Below are positions 15,001 through 30,000 of a stretch of 64,000 nt of DNA, in pieces. The position numbers and the translations under genes were made by a program. Origin of the DNA: Apostichopus japonicus (taxonomy: Eukaryota; Echinodermata; Holothuroidea; Aspidochirotida; Stichopodidae); contig NC_092569.1 of assembly GCF_037975245.1 (NCBI RefSeq), forward strand, positions 7,312,501 through 7,376,500. The letters run 5' to 3'. How positions within the stretch are numbered: position 1 is the first letter of the stretch; each line of letters begins with the position of its first letter. A model generated the notes under the pieces. The model saw nothing but the letters and a program-made list of their open reading frames with translations. It was not told where the DNA came from and searched no databases.

Positions 15001-18000
15001 ATAACTGACATGCTGCTATAATTTGTGGAGGACAGAATTCAGATAAGCAATATATCAAAGTATATCAAATTAGTTGATAATCTTTGTGACTATTACACAC
15101 ACAGACAACTTAGTATGGTTTCTTTTATGGTGTAGGAATGATGAGCCATGATGCATGGTTCAGGAACCTTTGAAAAGTTAATTTTCTGATGTTTATGTTT
15201 GTGGAAATCTATGATCCTTCAAGTCAGTGAAATAAATAACAATCTTTTTAAACCTTGTTAGCATGATAAGGAGAAAGGAATCACAGATTCCTAACTATAG
15301 TTACATCATTCAGACTTCTTGCTAAAGTCAAATGAATCTTTATGATTGTGATGGCATGTGTATGCATGGTTATGTAAGACACTGGTTTGTAAATGCTGTA
15401 ATGCTCGGCTTCCTACTTGGTATGTGGATTCAGCTTATTGGTTATCTGGCATCAACAATTTAAGTCAATGTCTGAAAATTTTGTAACATGATTTCTCAAA
15501 AATTAAATGTTGGATGAAGTTCATACTTTGTTTGTAGATCCACCTTATTGGATACATGAATACATTCAGAAGATACTCAGGAATGGTTTGAAGAGAATCA
15601 CCACACCCTCAAAACATTTGATTGTGAAGGGGTGTTGTTAAGTTCATTAATGGTGTGCACAAGTTCATTAATTTTATCATGTATGGTTTACCACACCATG
15701 AATATGTTTAGGCATCGGAAATACTAAACGTTTTCATTTTTGTTTTGTTTTTAAATAGGATGGGTTATCATGATCACTGGGCAAGGACCAGAAATATGGT
15801 TGAAAAGTATGAAACCTTGCAATACTGTAACTCAAAAAGTACATGTTATGATACTTGGTATGTTGATGCATCATATCAAGTACAGCAACAATATTGTCAT
15901 CTGTGGAGATAAAAGGTCATTGAGGTAACAGTCTGAAACCCTTGTAAACATCCTCATGAAATTGGTGGAGGTCAAAGGTCATTTGAGTTCAACATAAGTC
16001 AAAAGTCTGAGAAACTTTTAAACACAATAACACAAAAGAAGAAGCTTTAAATTTACTTATAGTTGGTATGTGGATCCACCTTATTGTGTGCAGGAACCCA
16101 TTGTTGTACAGTAGGTCAAAGGTCATTTTCGGTCAACAACAGCTTGAACTCTTGTAAAACCAGGTATCTCAGAAACAGAAGATGAGATGTATTTCAAATT
16201 TAGTATACATGGATTCCCCTTGGTAAGTACAAGAAATTGATCGAGGTCAGAGGTCATTTGTGGTCCACAGGTCTACGTCTTAAACACTTTGTTCAGAGAC
16301 ACCGAGGGGGGGGGGAGAATTGGTGGAGAGGATGGAGGTGGAGAGAGATTCCCAGGATCCCAGGTCTATCTGCTTGTTCTGGTTGCATTGTTTATAGTCA
16401 AATTCTCATTAATATTAGGCTGTACAAAAGGACAGTGGAGCCACACTTTACTCCATAAGCAAGTGACTGTAGAATAAAGGAAATAAAGAAAAGTTGTGAT
16501 GACATAAACTACTAAACTAAATGCTAAGAAGCAATGTGTAGTACAACATATTAAAACCTCTTTTACCCTAGATTTAATAATCTCTTTCATGTACCCAATG
16601 CAGGTTTGTTTCCGCATTTGCTGTTAACACTATGCAAAGGAGAATAACCATCTAAAGTTGCATCATCTGAACACTAAACACTCAGTTTATAAGTGATGAA
16701 TAGGATGCTGCAATGTTTAAACCATACAGCATGTCTGCCTGACAACCTTCCTGTCATCTTTATGATAGTCATTGCAATCAACATCACACAATAATGACGA
16801 CAATCAATATAACCTAACTAATAACCAGTACTCAAGGCATAACCTAACTAATAACCAGTACTCAAGGCATAACCTAACTAATAACCAGTACTCAAGGCAT
16901 AACCTAACTAATAACCAGTACTCAAGGCATAACCTAACTAATAACCAGTACTCAAGGCATAACCTAACTAATAACCAGTACTCAAGGCATAACCTAACTA
17001 ATAACCAGTACTCAAGGCATAACCTAACTAATAACCAGTACTCAAGGCATAACCTAACTAATAACCAGTACTCAAGGCATAACCTAACTAATAACCAGTA
17101 CTCAAGGCATAACCTAACTAATAACCAGTACTCAAGGCATAACCTAACTAATAACCAGTACTCAAGGCATAACCTAACTAATAACCAGTACTCAAGGCAT
17201 AACCTAACTAATAACCAGTACTCAAGGCATAACCTAACTAATAACCAGTACTCAAGGCATAACCTAACTAATAACCAGTACTCAAGGCATAACGGCAGTA
17301 TTGAATTTAATCTGGAAGAATTCTGCAACAGAAGTGAGCTTCATGTTCTTCAGATCTGGTTTATGTTGAGGTAAAATTAATCAAGTATGTCAGTGCAATG
17401 GTAGAATGTGTGTAGTGAAACTAACACACAGAATTAAGGCACTAATGTAGTAACAAATCAAAGGCACTACTGTAATTATTTGCAATTATTTGAGTGCAAA
17501 CATGTTGCTTTACTTAATGAGGGTGTTATATGAACATACACCATAATAGAAACTGCTACCCAAACAAAGAGTTGGCATAGAAAAAAATATGATTCAAATT
17601 TGACAAGAATAACTCAAATTTTTACAAGTTTCAACAGCTTTTGTAAATTAAATATATAGTCAATTTTACCTGTAGCATAATAACCGTAACACAATCACAT
17701 ATCTCTGACTTCCAAGTCAAGAAGCTGCAAACTTGACAAAGTACTAAACCTAGGCTGTGAGCATAGCATACATACAATACATTGACACTATGCTAAGCTA
17801 CAAACAAGAGGCAAACAGGTCCTTATCCTACAACCACCCTTTAACATAGAATATTAAGTACACCTGAGCTCAAGCAAATGCACCTTTAGATGACAACAAT
17901 ATTTACCTCCCTAAATGGCTATAAGTGACTTGAATTGTATATCGTAAATCCAGAAAAGAGAACAATCTTCATGATTTGTTATGACCTCATGGTGGTAACA

Positions 18001-21000
18001 TGAGTGTGTTTTTGATTCCTTGCCTGAAGGCTCAAGGTATCTATGCGGTGGTGATTGCGTGTGTGTATGTGACGTTTTTTGGCTCGTAAACACGATAACT
18101 TAACAACGAGTTGGATTGAAGTCATTCTTGGTACAAAGATGCGCCATAGTGAGTAGATGAACCCTATTGATGTTTGTGCTCATCTCATGAATATTAATGA
18201 GGTCACAGGGTCAAACGTAAAAATCTTCAAATGCTTATAACTCTGTAACCAAAAGTCAGAATTTTTTTATACTTATATTAATATGTTGGTAGATAGCGGG
18301 TACATGGTGATATATGTTCAAGTTGATATTATGCATATTTTTTAGGGGGCGGGCTTAAGTTGATTTTCACTAAAATAGCTTGGAAACATGGTAACTGAAC
18401 GACAACTTTGATTGAAGACATTTGGCACATAGATGCGCCATAGTAAGCCAATAAACCCTATTGACTTTGGTGGTCGTGTCATGAATATTAATGAGGGGTC
18501 AAACGTAAAAATCTTCAATTGCTTATAACTCCACAACCGAAAGTCAGAATTTAGACACAATCGGCGACCGGCGTCACATGACTTATAGTGGGTAAACAAT
18601 GTAAACAAACCAAGTGCGGTGTATGGCAACAACATCTAGAGCCACTTTAGTAAGGGTCATGATTCTTGTTGCATTTGTTGGTTACATCACGATTTCAACT
18701 ATTCTAAATCCATCGGAAGTGTGCCCAGTGTCAACGGCCAAGCTTTGTAGGAATGGTTTGGCAAAGCTCCTAAACACAGTGGCACAAAATCCTGGAAGTT
18801 TTTCAAGGAGAGGTATGTACACGATGTGCTTGTTGCTCCAGTGTTGGAGTCGCTACCGGACGAAGGCAAAGTGTCAGTAGGCCACGGCCTGGGAGAACAC
18901 ATTGTGTATGGTAGATGCCACCGCAGCATGAAGAAGAACGAATCTCCTCATTCATTAAATTTGAAAGTTCTATCATTTGAAGGGAGAGCACAGGTTATTA
19001 CAGCACATTGCTCCTGCATTGCAGGTTGTGGAGGAATTTGTAACCACATTTTTGCATTGCTTTATCAAATGGATTATTTTTCTGATGATTTGAATTCCGA
19101 TTGATGTTAGTAAACCAGTAGGCCACAGGAGTGGCATATTCCGAGACAAGAGTCAGTGGAGTCTTTGCCTGTGATGGGAACACACTTTGAAAAGCCAGAA
19201 ACAGAGCGAATGAACCTTAGGGAGAGAAAAAAGGTCCCAGTGTTTTGTAAGCTCTATGATCCAAGATCAGCAATGATGAAATGTGTTGCATCCCAGATAG
19301 GTGTTACAGACGAAGCATCCTATTTAAGAGATTTAGACGACGCACCACCATTCTCATACTTGCTGAGTGACCAGGAACAAACCATGACAGTGGACACTCC
19401 TTTGGGAACCGTACCATTAGGCTCTTGCCTTTCCTATCAGTTATTAGATCACGGCAGACCCAAAGTTAAGCTGTTTTTTTAGTGGTGATCAGTCAACGGT
19501 TCAACAACCACATGAATGTAAAGGCTTCCCAGATCTACCTATTGCTATGCAAAGGAATGTGTCATTTATTGATATAGACGACAGTCTGCGTGATAAGCTT
19601 CAAATCAGCTTATGTGAAGCCATAAGCTTAGAGAAGAGACCGATGCATCAATCACAATGTGTTGAGTGGCGCGAGCAGAGAAAGCTGCGTTTAACTGCAT
19701 CCAATTTTTAAGCTACAACTTTTGTTTGGGTCCATGATGACAAATTCACAAAGCATTACACATGAATTCCGGAGCCTAAATTGCACAGAGATTGCTAGAA
19801 AGAATATATAACAAGCGTTTTTGAACATTCTGCCTTACCTTGCCGATGGAAGAAGGATCATACCTTGTGGTTCAGCTATGCTGTTGGAAAACTACGACAA
19901 TCCCCCGTGCTTAAACACTGCGCACAATGATTTGTTGTGATTCTTTACCCACTATACATCACGTGACCACCGCTGCTCGGAGTTGCCTATTGTGTCTATT
20001 CATCCATACTTGGTATTAATGTGCTGGTAGATAGTGGGTACATGATCATATATGTTCAAGTTGATATCATGCATATTTATTAGGGGGCCGGGCTTAAGTT
20101 GATTTTCACTAAAATAGCTTGTAAACACGGTAACTGAACAATGACAACTTGGATTGAAGTCATACCTGGTACAAAAATGCTGCGCCATAGTGAGAGCCCT
20201 ATTGATTTTGGTGCTCATCTCAAGATTATTAATGAGGTCACAGGGTCAAATGTAAACATTTTCAGAATTGAATCATACTTTGTTTGAAGGTGTTGGTAGA
20301 TAGCGGGTACATGATAATGTATGTTCAATGTGATATTATGCACATTTATTAGGGGGTGGGGCTTGAGTTGACTTTAGCTAAAAAATAGCTCGTAAACATG
20401 GTTAGTTAACATATTCAGTAGGTAGATCCACAGTCAGTGAAAGAACCTTGCTGATCAATTTAATCAACAATGATGAAAGCCTGGGATTATCATCTCCATT
20501 GGCAAGGAGTCACAATAAGCTAACTGGCTCTCTGGTTTAGAAAAAGGATATGAGTTATATAACCATGCCCTAAGACCAAAAGGTACATAAATATTCAGTC
20601 ACAGTATTATATAGGGAACAGTCTCTGAAATCCTTCACATATGAAAACACAATAAGAGAAGTAAAGCTTCAACAGTCTTTATACTTCATATGTGGAATCA
20701 CACTATTGACTACAACAATACTTTTATATTTTTGTGTCAAAGTTTATTTGAGATTAACATAGTCTGAAGAAGAACTCCAACTTGGATGTACTTCATGCTT
20801 TGTTTGCAGATCCACCTTCTTACAAGAAGCTAAAGTTACTTCTTAAATGTTCTCATGTGAAATTTGGCAAGGAATCACAAAGGTGACTTGGCTTGTTATA
20901 TAAAGCAATATATATTTCAGCCAACTGAATATCCTTATCATGTGAACAGTATCGACATTCTGCAGCATTGTTGCTCTAGTTTTTTTAAAGTCAGTTGATG

Positions 21001-24000
21001 TTTGAGAAAATCAAATCTTTCTTACAAACACATTGTAGCATCAGTATCTTATTCATTATATCTATGAATGAAGCACAAAACTTGCAGACCTTGTACGCAG
21101 TGATATCACATTGTTCTCTTTCATTGATAATAGGATACAACTGACAAAGGTGAACGGAATTTGAAATGGCTGCAACAAAAATTAGTAGATACGACTGCAA
21201 GGAATAGGGATCTATATGATCTCAATTCACAGGTAAGGTTTTAAAAGTTGTAATATACAGACTTCAAAATAAGGAGTGCACCAGATGTCCAGATCTGAGG
21301 AATTTTACATATTGGTATCCGGCAAGGTATTTTCTAAACAAGGACAAATTTGCCAGATTTACAAGTAACTTAAAGTGAATCATAAAAAAGGATTAGCTTT
21401 TTATTTTGCATTTTGCTTTCATAATGATTATTTCAGAACATTTTTAGGAAAGCCCTCATGCTTTTGAGCTCCTACAATAACAAAGAAAACCCCTCCCACC
21501 CATCCTTTTTTGCCACACTGTGTTTGCTTTACAACTGAGCTATCACATATAGTGTCTCCTGGCAAGCACGACCTGTATTACAGTTGGTATTGGGAACTAG
21601 GCTATGCTGCAACCTATCACTAAAATCCTTACGCAATGCTTTTCAAATTATGGCCTTCCTTCCTGTAGTTGCTTAATTTAATAGATGATAAAATAAAAAC
21701 ATTATCCCTATTATTTTGATAAAAGTGATACAATGATACAAACTTTTTTTTATATACATAAAATAAATACATCCTTATCCTCCTTATGACATACTTTAAA
21801 ATAGACTTTAAAGCAGTTGATGTACTAAATGAGCGAATAATTAAAACAAGAAGGTAAACCAGATTAACAAATTGACTTGTGAAAGGAAGCTTCCATGTCA
21901 ATTTAATCTGACCCCTTGGAGTTATAGCAGAAAAAAAGCAATTTTCACTAGATTTGCCATTTAGTTCCATGGACCTAAGAGACACAAGGGTTTACCCTGG
22001 GGTGCCTTCCCGCCAAGTTTGAAGAAAATCAGCCCAACCATTTAGGAGGAGTTTTGTACACAATATTAGACACACACTTACACAATGACACACCAAGCCA
22101 CACAAACACATTTTGACCCTTCCCATAATCATGGAATTCCAATCACCATGGGGTACCCCACCATGGGTGACCCTTGAGAGTAGCTACTTAGGAAATGAAC
22201 CACTACCATGGCAACCCTTGCTGTGGCAACTGACATAGCTGTATATGGCCCAACTGGCAAAGGAACTGCAATATATCATCCACCCTAATAGCAGTGATGA
22301 GATCAAAAGCGATGTTTGTTTTTATTGATTTAGACCCAGCCAAATTTTCACTGCCCGCCTCTGAGGGTACCTCTTTACAAATTTTACTTCTTGCTAAGTT
22401 CCAGCTTTGCCTCTTTACAATTGTGGCTTCATGTAATATGTACACTGTGCAGTAGGTCGTTTGTTAGCCCTGAAATGTCTTATTTGTTGATATGTCCTAA
22501 AATACCAGACTACAGCATTAAGCTAAAACAGTAGGATTGTACAAAGAGTACTCATTCAATTGAAGATCTGGTTGTTAGACATCACCATCTCAATAATATG
22601 AGTAGAAAGATAAGAGTATACATATATTTCATCCATACCAGTTCCCCACCCCTCCTCCCTCTTCCTTGAAACCATAAAGAAACAGGTGGAATATGTAAAT
22701 CTCAAGAATCCAGTAAGTCTGGCTGGAATTTGGCTGAATCTGCAAATTTGGTGATTATAATGCTTCTTATCTATCTATAGGTTAACAGCTCAGTGGAAAG
22801 TGAGAGTACAAGTCATGGCAGTTTGGAAGAAGTCCATGAACCTCAACTTAGTGCTGGTCATACAGACACTTATGTTATTGAGGTAATCTCAATGCAAGCT
22901 CAACCCTTTTTCATAGGTGCTCATTATTGCATAGCATCCTCTTATGTAGTGACATTGTGTGTCTGTATTACATCATCTAATAATGAAAACCATTTATCAC
23001 CTTGGTAGGTCTGGTTACATGTATGACTTCACTTATAACACCATACATGTCTCATAACTTTGTCCATTGTTTGAAAGCAATAGCTGATTTCATTTCATTT
23101 ATTTTTTGCTCTATCACAACATAAGTATGACATATAACATAGGAGATAAGAAACAGAACTTGTGAAAGCAAGTGTTCTAAAAACCTCTATAGGGCTTTTT
23201 GGTTAGTACCACTCCGTGAAAATATACAGTACTCCGTGAAAATATACAGAACTTTACAGTTAGAAAGAGAACAAATCAACAAACAGAACCACCCCCTCTT
23301 CTCCCTCCCCACACCGCCTTTCCTCCCCAGTTAGAATACTGTAAGTGGAAGCAATAATGGAGTAGTAGACAAAAACAAATCGCAGTTCTAGTAAATGTTG
23401 ATGAAGTGCTTTTGAAAGCTTTTTCTAAAAGCAACTAAAGAAGGCATCGCCTTTAAAGTGAAAGGTAGGGGATTCCAGAGTGCGATGGCCCGATTATGTA
23501 AGCTATTTTTAGAGATATTTTTGTGACATTGCCTTGGGTGCAGGTAATCAGCTTGCCTAGTGTTGTGAGTGTGAAGTTTTGAGTTCTGTGTAAAGAAGGC
23601 ATTCAGAGTAGTTGCTAACATTTTGTGTAATGAACGATAAACAAAACTTTTACCTAGGAGGATGTACTTCATTGGTCCCATGCTGGCCAGTGTGTTTTAA
23701 TTTAACAAAATCATGTTTCCTATTTATTTTATTAATAGTTGGATGATTTGGAAGATCAGAAAGCTATCTCAGATATGCTTGAGCCAGGGCTCCCACAAGG
23801 TAGGTGGAACACTTTGGTCAGAAAATATGGTAAAGCAAAATTCCAGGTAATATGCTTTGTGTCAACGTATATGGCTTATTTATTAAGATGAAACCCCAAC
23901 ATTGTGCAGAACTAAAGAGATCAATTGCATTCTTATCAAATATTTGTGGAGTTAATTAATCTTTCCTGCTTTCACTCATTTTGTTGCACAAATTAGAAGA

Positions 24001-27000
24001 AAATGAAAGTATTAAGTAAAATGAATATAAGGGTTCCTTGTATTCTAATGGCAATTAGTGCTACTTGTCATTGCTTTAGTCAAAAGAACAGAACATGAAT
24101 GGATGACACCCTTATCAGCTCTTATGTATCTCTCAAACAGGGTTTTACAGCTGTAGTACTGATAAACTCCCAGGTAATGTTCAGATGGCACACCACCTAC
24201 AGGTAGGTTACATTCATCATTCTTTAAAAAATTTGGAAAATATTTTAAAGCTCTCAAAAGTAAGCATAAGACACAGGTCAGTATGGTCATTGAGTTTATT
24301 GTGATCAAACGACAGGAATGTTTGTGTCAGCTTAAAATGCTCTTTATTTCCTCATTTTTCGTATTATAGAAGTTTTGCGAGAGTGTAAAGGGCATATCTG
24401 AATGCTGTCATTTTCAAGGTCATTGGAAGGCATTGTTTGGAATTAACAAAGATGCTACTCTTCTCTCATAGTGAATGTTTTAATACTGAGGAGTATAAAC
24501 TTGTTCAGGGAATTTCCAAATTTGTGCAAGTGTTTTTTTTTTCATTATTGTATGGCTTCTTAACTGTACTGAATATTGAAGATCTAATTCATCTCTTTGG
24601 AATTTTTCCCTTTCCCCTGAATTCATCCAGTGTGTAACATTTATAAATTAAAACAACAATTGAAATGTTTTCCTGGGAGTTGGGCTGAACAGTAAACCTA
24701 GAATACTTTTGCCTCTTCAACAATAGATAAATGTGGGCATTTCCCACTATTTTTCACCATTGAAAACCCATTTTTGTTTCAAATGGTCTGTGCATTACAT
24801 TCAGTCACATTTCAACAACATTTAAGATAATTTCCTTTCTCAATTTTCGCTTTTTGGCTTCGATGATCATCGTTACCTGATAGCGTATGTGTGTACGCCT
24901 TGCTTGTAAACACCATATAAAAGTGATAATAATAATCGAACATTGTAGTATGTCAGTATCTGTCAAAAAATTGAATCAGCAGTGAGAAAAGGCAAAGCGG
25001 ATAACAGGCAAAAAATAAGAAAAGAAAGTAAGAAGATAAGAAAACTTTGTAAATATTTCAAGAATGGAATTTCTGACATATATCATAATTTGCATGTGGA
25101 TGTATCATATTGAATGGTTATTTAAGGTTCAACATAATATCTCCAGAAGGGAAGATTGTAATTTTTGGTATGTCAAAGCCTCATATTGAGAGTGTAAAGT
25201 GTAAAGTGGTGGAGGTCAACACTGATTTGTGAGGCAAAAACGAAGGAAACTGTGGACAAATTTCATACTTAGTGCACTTATATCTCATATTGAGCAGAAG
25301 AAAACCTTGTCGTTTTTTGAGGTGACGGTTAGTTGAGGTCATCAGAGGTCAAATTGTGAAAACCTCACAGATCTCATACCTTGCATGTATCACATTGAAT
25401 AGGAGAGTCCTGTTGTTTTTGTAGAGATGAAACATTTATTTTAGGTCACTGAGAGTTGCGCCTGTAGTTATGATAATTCAAATTGCTCTTTGGAAAGCAA
25501 CTCATTATGTTACCAAGGCAACAAAAGATTGCTCGGATATTGGATACTTTTTTACCACATAACCGTTGTCGCAGTAACTGTCAGAGAGCAGCATGATTTA
25601 CAACAGGATTGTACTAAATTTCCCTCACTCTATTAGTACAGTCAGTTTGATATGCCTATAGACACTGGGATTCCTGTTTTTGCTAGCTTTGATTAAGATT
25701 TTCACAATGCTCTGTGCCCTTTTCATCGTCTCATGGATGTCCAGTCCTTTGAACAACTGTATTTTATACTTTTACCAGATGGTAACCATGATGAGAAGGC
25801 AGAATCTGTCAGATGCTAACACAAAGAACTTAAACAATACGTTTGGAGAAATGGTTCAGGTACAGCAAATTTTGATTTCCTTTACAGTAGCCTAGTTCAG
25901 TTGAAATTTTAATCTGGTTGTCTTACAAGATAACAGTGTAATAAGACAGCCATGGATTTGTTCTAGTTTCAAAATCTCAGAAACAAAATCTATATAAAAC
26001 CATTAAAAGTTTTGGCCAGATAAAATATCAAGTTTATTATTGCCCATGTAAAGTTTTTATTAAGGCCATATATAGTATAATCCTTATATAAATTATTTAA
26101 AACTTTGTATGGATTCCCTTTATATCTTCCACATCCAACTGGATATAATCCATATATAGGCCATATATAATATCCATATAAAACAATTTACAGGATTGGC
26201 CAGATATAATGTTAATTTATAGTCCATATGAAGTTTCATAAAGGCTTTATAAAGTAGAACCCTTATATAAATTATATAAAACTTGATATGGTTTTATCAG
26301 GATTCCCTTAATATTGTCCACATTAAACATATAGGTATGAAATTGCTTTAGATGGCCTATATGCAAATATCATGCAAAACTTCATTTAAGTTTAGGTGAA
26401 GCTTATATGAAATTGCAGATGCAACAGCAATATACAAAAAAAGATTTCACTTTATATGTAGCCTACCATATCAAGTTGTACAGTACATTGGTCTGGTTTA
26501 CAGTACTGAACATTACAATAACCAGATATAACCAGATGTATTGGTTATGCAGTAACTCTAGAAATTAACATAAACTTACAATTTTAAGTTTTGTGGCTTC
26601 TTCTAAGACTTAACTGCAACTCATTCAAAAGCTAAACACCAAATACAAACCTTCATTACTTTGTTCTGGCAAGTAGGCCTAAAAGTATTTATCTGGATGG
26701 ATAACCTGAAATACACTCAGTACTGACTTCAAATATTACAATATATGGTAAACTTATATGAGGTAGCTTATTTACCAAATTTCAGACACAACTGTTAAGA
26801 GATGACTTATTGAAATTTTAATATGAAACATACAATACAGCTGTTTCTTTTGAACAGACTGATTGTCAACTCTGTTTGTAATTCTTCCTATAATCACAGG
26901 CATGGCAAACTACAGACACAAAATATTAAGTTAGGCTACAGTAGCTAGTCCTTTCCCTTCAGTGGTGTTGTTGTTAGTCAATATAGTGTACAGTTTCATG

Positions 27001-30000
27001 GCAACTGTTACAGTTTAAGGGTATGTACTGTAAGCTTTGCTATGATCGGTCAATAATAGCTAATGAAAACGATTTAGAGAAACTGCATGGAAGTGCCAAT
27101 TTTGACAGAAAAACTAGCAAAATAGTTAGGCAATTGTCGATAGTGGTCATTTCTAGCCATAATATGACATTTTTAATTTTTCTAGCAGTTTATATTAAAC
27201 TTTATTTGTATATCTGAATGATATTTCATCAAGTTATATCTGGCTTTATATGGCCAAGTCAAACTTGATATGTATGTCAAGTCTTTTCATCTGGCATTTA
27301 TATTTGGCTTTATCTGGCCATATGAAGTCTTTATTCTGCCAGATATTAAGCCATATATGAAGTTTGGGTCAGGGAGTGAACTGTGATACTAAATATTTTG
27401 ATGCTTGCCACAGGAATCTCATTGCTGCTTGATTAAGTTTACTTATGATAAGAGCATAACACAGAAAAAACGTATTGCTTGCCCAGCACACTGTGTGTCT
27501 TACTTTTAGTAACTTCAGCAGGATCATGTTTTGTTTATTGCAGATAAAGAAGAAACATCTATGCCCTTGTTCCTTGTTTGTTTTCCACAGAGTCTTTGCT
27601 TTAAACTGAGAACAAACACTCCCTGTTGTCTCTGTAAACTTTCATGGGATCTATTCCTCACTGAAGACAATATTGCATATGTGAGTAAAGATATAGGGAA
27701 CAAAAACATTGAATATTCTTCATTTATCCATAAATTTCAGCATTTCTTGTATGTCCATTCTCTCAAGTTTTAAATTTTTGCTTACATTCCTATGAAAGAA
27801 AGTAATTTCAAACTTGTTTACATCATTGGAAAAGAAAGATAGCCATGGTAATACTATGCCAAGAGAGTGCCCATTAGCAATAATCTACAGCCCAAAACCA
27901 GGGCCATGCCACAGATTTCCCATTAATATACCTATAAATCAAGGGTATAATCTAGTGTTTACACAGGTCCAAAAATCAGGAACCGGGTACCCGCGAGCCG
28001 TTACCCGTCGGGTATCTGGGTACCCGGAAAAAAGTATTTACCCTCGTGTATCACGATTTTCAAGAAATTACATATTGGATGCTATAATAAATGAATTATA
28101 TTCTCTACTGACAATGGTTTCATGTACACATACGTAGGTGTTCAATAAGGTATAAGACCTTCCTCAATAATTTCTATTTGCTTTTGTTTCTTTCATTAAC
28201 TTTTTAATAACTTCATATTATTAGCATCACTACTAACATCGCACTCCCGTCGCTGCTTATGCTTGCTCTCCACCTCTGTTGGACCAGACCATATAACTAT
28301 CCAATTTAGCTCTTAAACAGTTGTTACTACTACTATCTATTATGCAGGCCAAGGGTTTGCATTAGCCACAAGATTGCGGGATTAGTCTTTTCTTTAGCTT
28401 CATTAGTTTTCATTAGTTTTCATTTGCTTCATTAGTGTTTACTTTATAGGGCTAAATGTCTCACATTATCAATGTTATAACGAAACACCACAAGTGGTCT
28501 GTTGACCAATCAAACTCTTGTTTTCCTAGACACTTGCCCACAGTCAATAGAACCAAATGTTTTGCTTTGCTTTCAAAGTTCATCCAGTATGCTCAAGTTT
28601 CATCTAACTTGGAAGTGACTGCCCAAATTCTGGTAGACCCACATCAATAATGTGGACATAATTTATTGTATAATTTGTACTTTTTAGGTGTGGCTAACAG
28701 CTGCAGCATTGCATGTGAAGGAAAATGAGAAGTCACCCCTAACAGGTAATTCCAAGAAATGGCTTTAAAGTCAGTAAGTGAATATTGTAGCCATGACTTT
28801 TGCAAGAACAGCATAAAATGGAATGGAAAGAATGTTGTGTGGGAAAGGTAGCCTACAGGACTGATTCACTCACTACATCAATTGTGAGAACTCTGCTGTT
28901 ATTTTACTGGATATCATTTAAACACCCAAAGTTCATTTATCCTTGTTAGCCCATTTTATTGTGCAAATTGTATGGCAAGCAATCACAAAGCCAACTGGCA
29001 TATTAGTTGATTCCTTGCTGGACGCAAAAGGAATCTATGCGATGGTGATGATGTGGGGTGGTGGTGTGTGTGTGTGACAACTGCTTGTCAACACGGTAAA
29101 TCAAATAAGTTCTTAGTGCATCAATTCTATACTTGGTATGTGCATCTGTCTTACTGAGTATAAGCTTTTCTTTTCTGTGAAGTTCAAGGTCATTTGCAGT
29201 CCAAAGAGGTAAAAGTTTGTACAACCACAATAATTCAAAAAGTATGTGTTTGTTGAACTTCATCATACCTTATTGAACCTTATTGAAATTGGTGGAGGTC
29301 AGAGGTCATTTGTGGTCAACATAAGTCAAAGTATGAACACATTGTGAATATGATAACTCAAAAAGTGCATCTTTGTTGAACATATCAATTGGTATGAAGA
29401 TCAAGAGAGTACAAGAACCCCATCAAGATTGAGTGCAGTATGTTTGGGAATGGGCTCAAATACTGAAGATTGAGTGCAGTAAGTTTGTGAATGGGCTCAA
29501 ATACAAATGGTCTTCAACAGTACATACAGTACATACAGAATTGGTATGAAGATCCAGAGAGTACAAGAACCCAATCAAGATTGAGTGCAGTATGTTTGTG
29601 AATGGGCTCAAATACAAATGGTCTTCAACAGTACATACAGTACATACAAAATTGGTATGAAGATCCAGAGAGTACAAGAACCCAATCAAGATTGAGTGCA
29701 GTACTGTATGTTTGTGAATGGGCTCAAATACAAATGGTCTTCAACAGTACATACAGAATTGGTATGAAGATCCAGAGAGTACAAGAACCCCATCAAGATT
29801 GAGTGCAGTATGTTTGTGAATGGGCTCAAATACAAATGGTCTTCAACAGTACATACAGAATTGGTATGAAGATCCAGAGTACAAGAACCCAATCAAGATT
29901 GAGTGCAGTACTGTATGTTTGTGAATGGGCTCAAATACAAATGGTCTTCAACAGTACATACAGAATTGGTATGAAGATCCAGAGAGTACAAGAACCCCAT

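Noticed and set aside
16772-17374. 200-residue + frame and 174-residue - frame
   Set aside because: Both run through a perfect 30-base minisatellite whose unit length is a multiple of three; no flanking conserved sequence, and the locus is intronic.
21629-21985. 118-residue - strand frame
   Set aside because: No recognisable motif, no splice or promoter context, AT-rich low-information peptide in an intron.
24141-24173. Earlier donor CAG|GTAATG in the GFYSC exon
   Set aside because: Using it leaves a phase-1 end that does not join the phase-0 exon at 25779; the donor at 24202 does and also recovers aligned residues.
27975-28030. GGGTACCCG patch as a complete transposon
   Set aside because: Only one possible end is visible; no matching inverted end or target duplication could be found.
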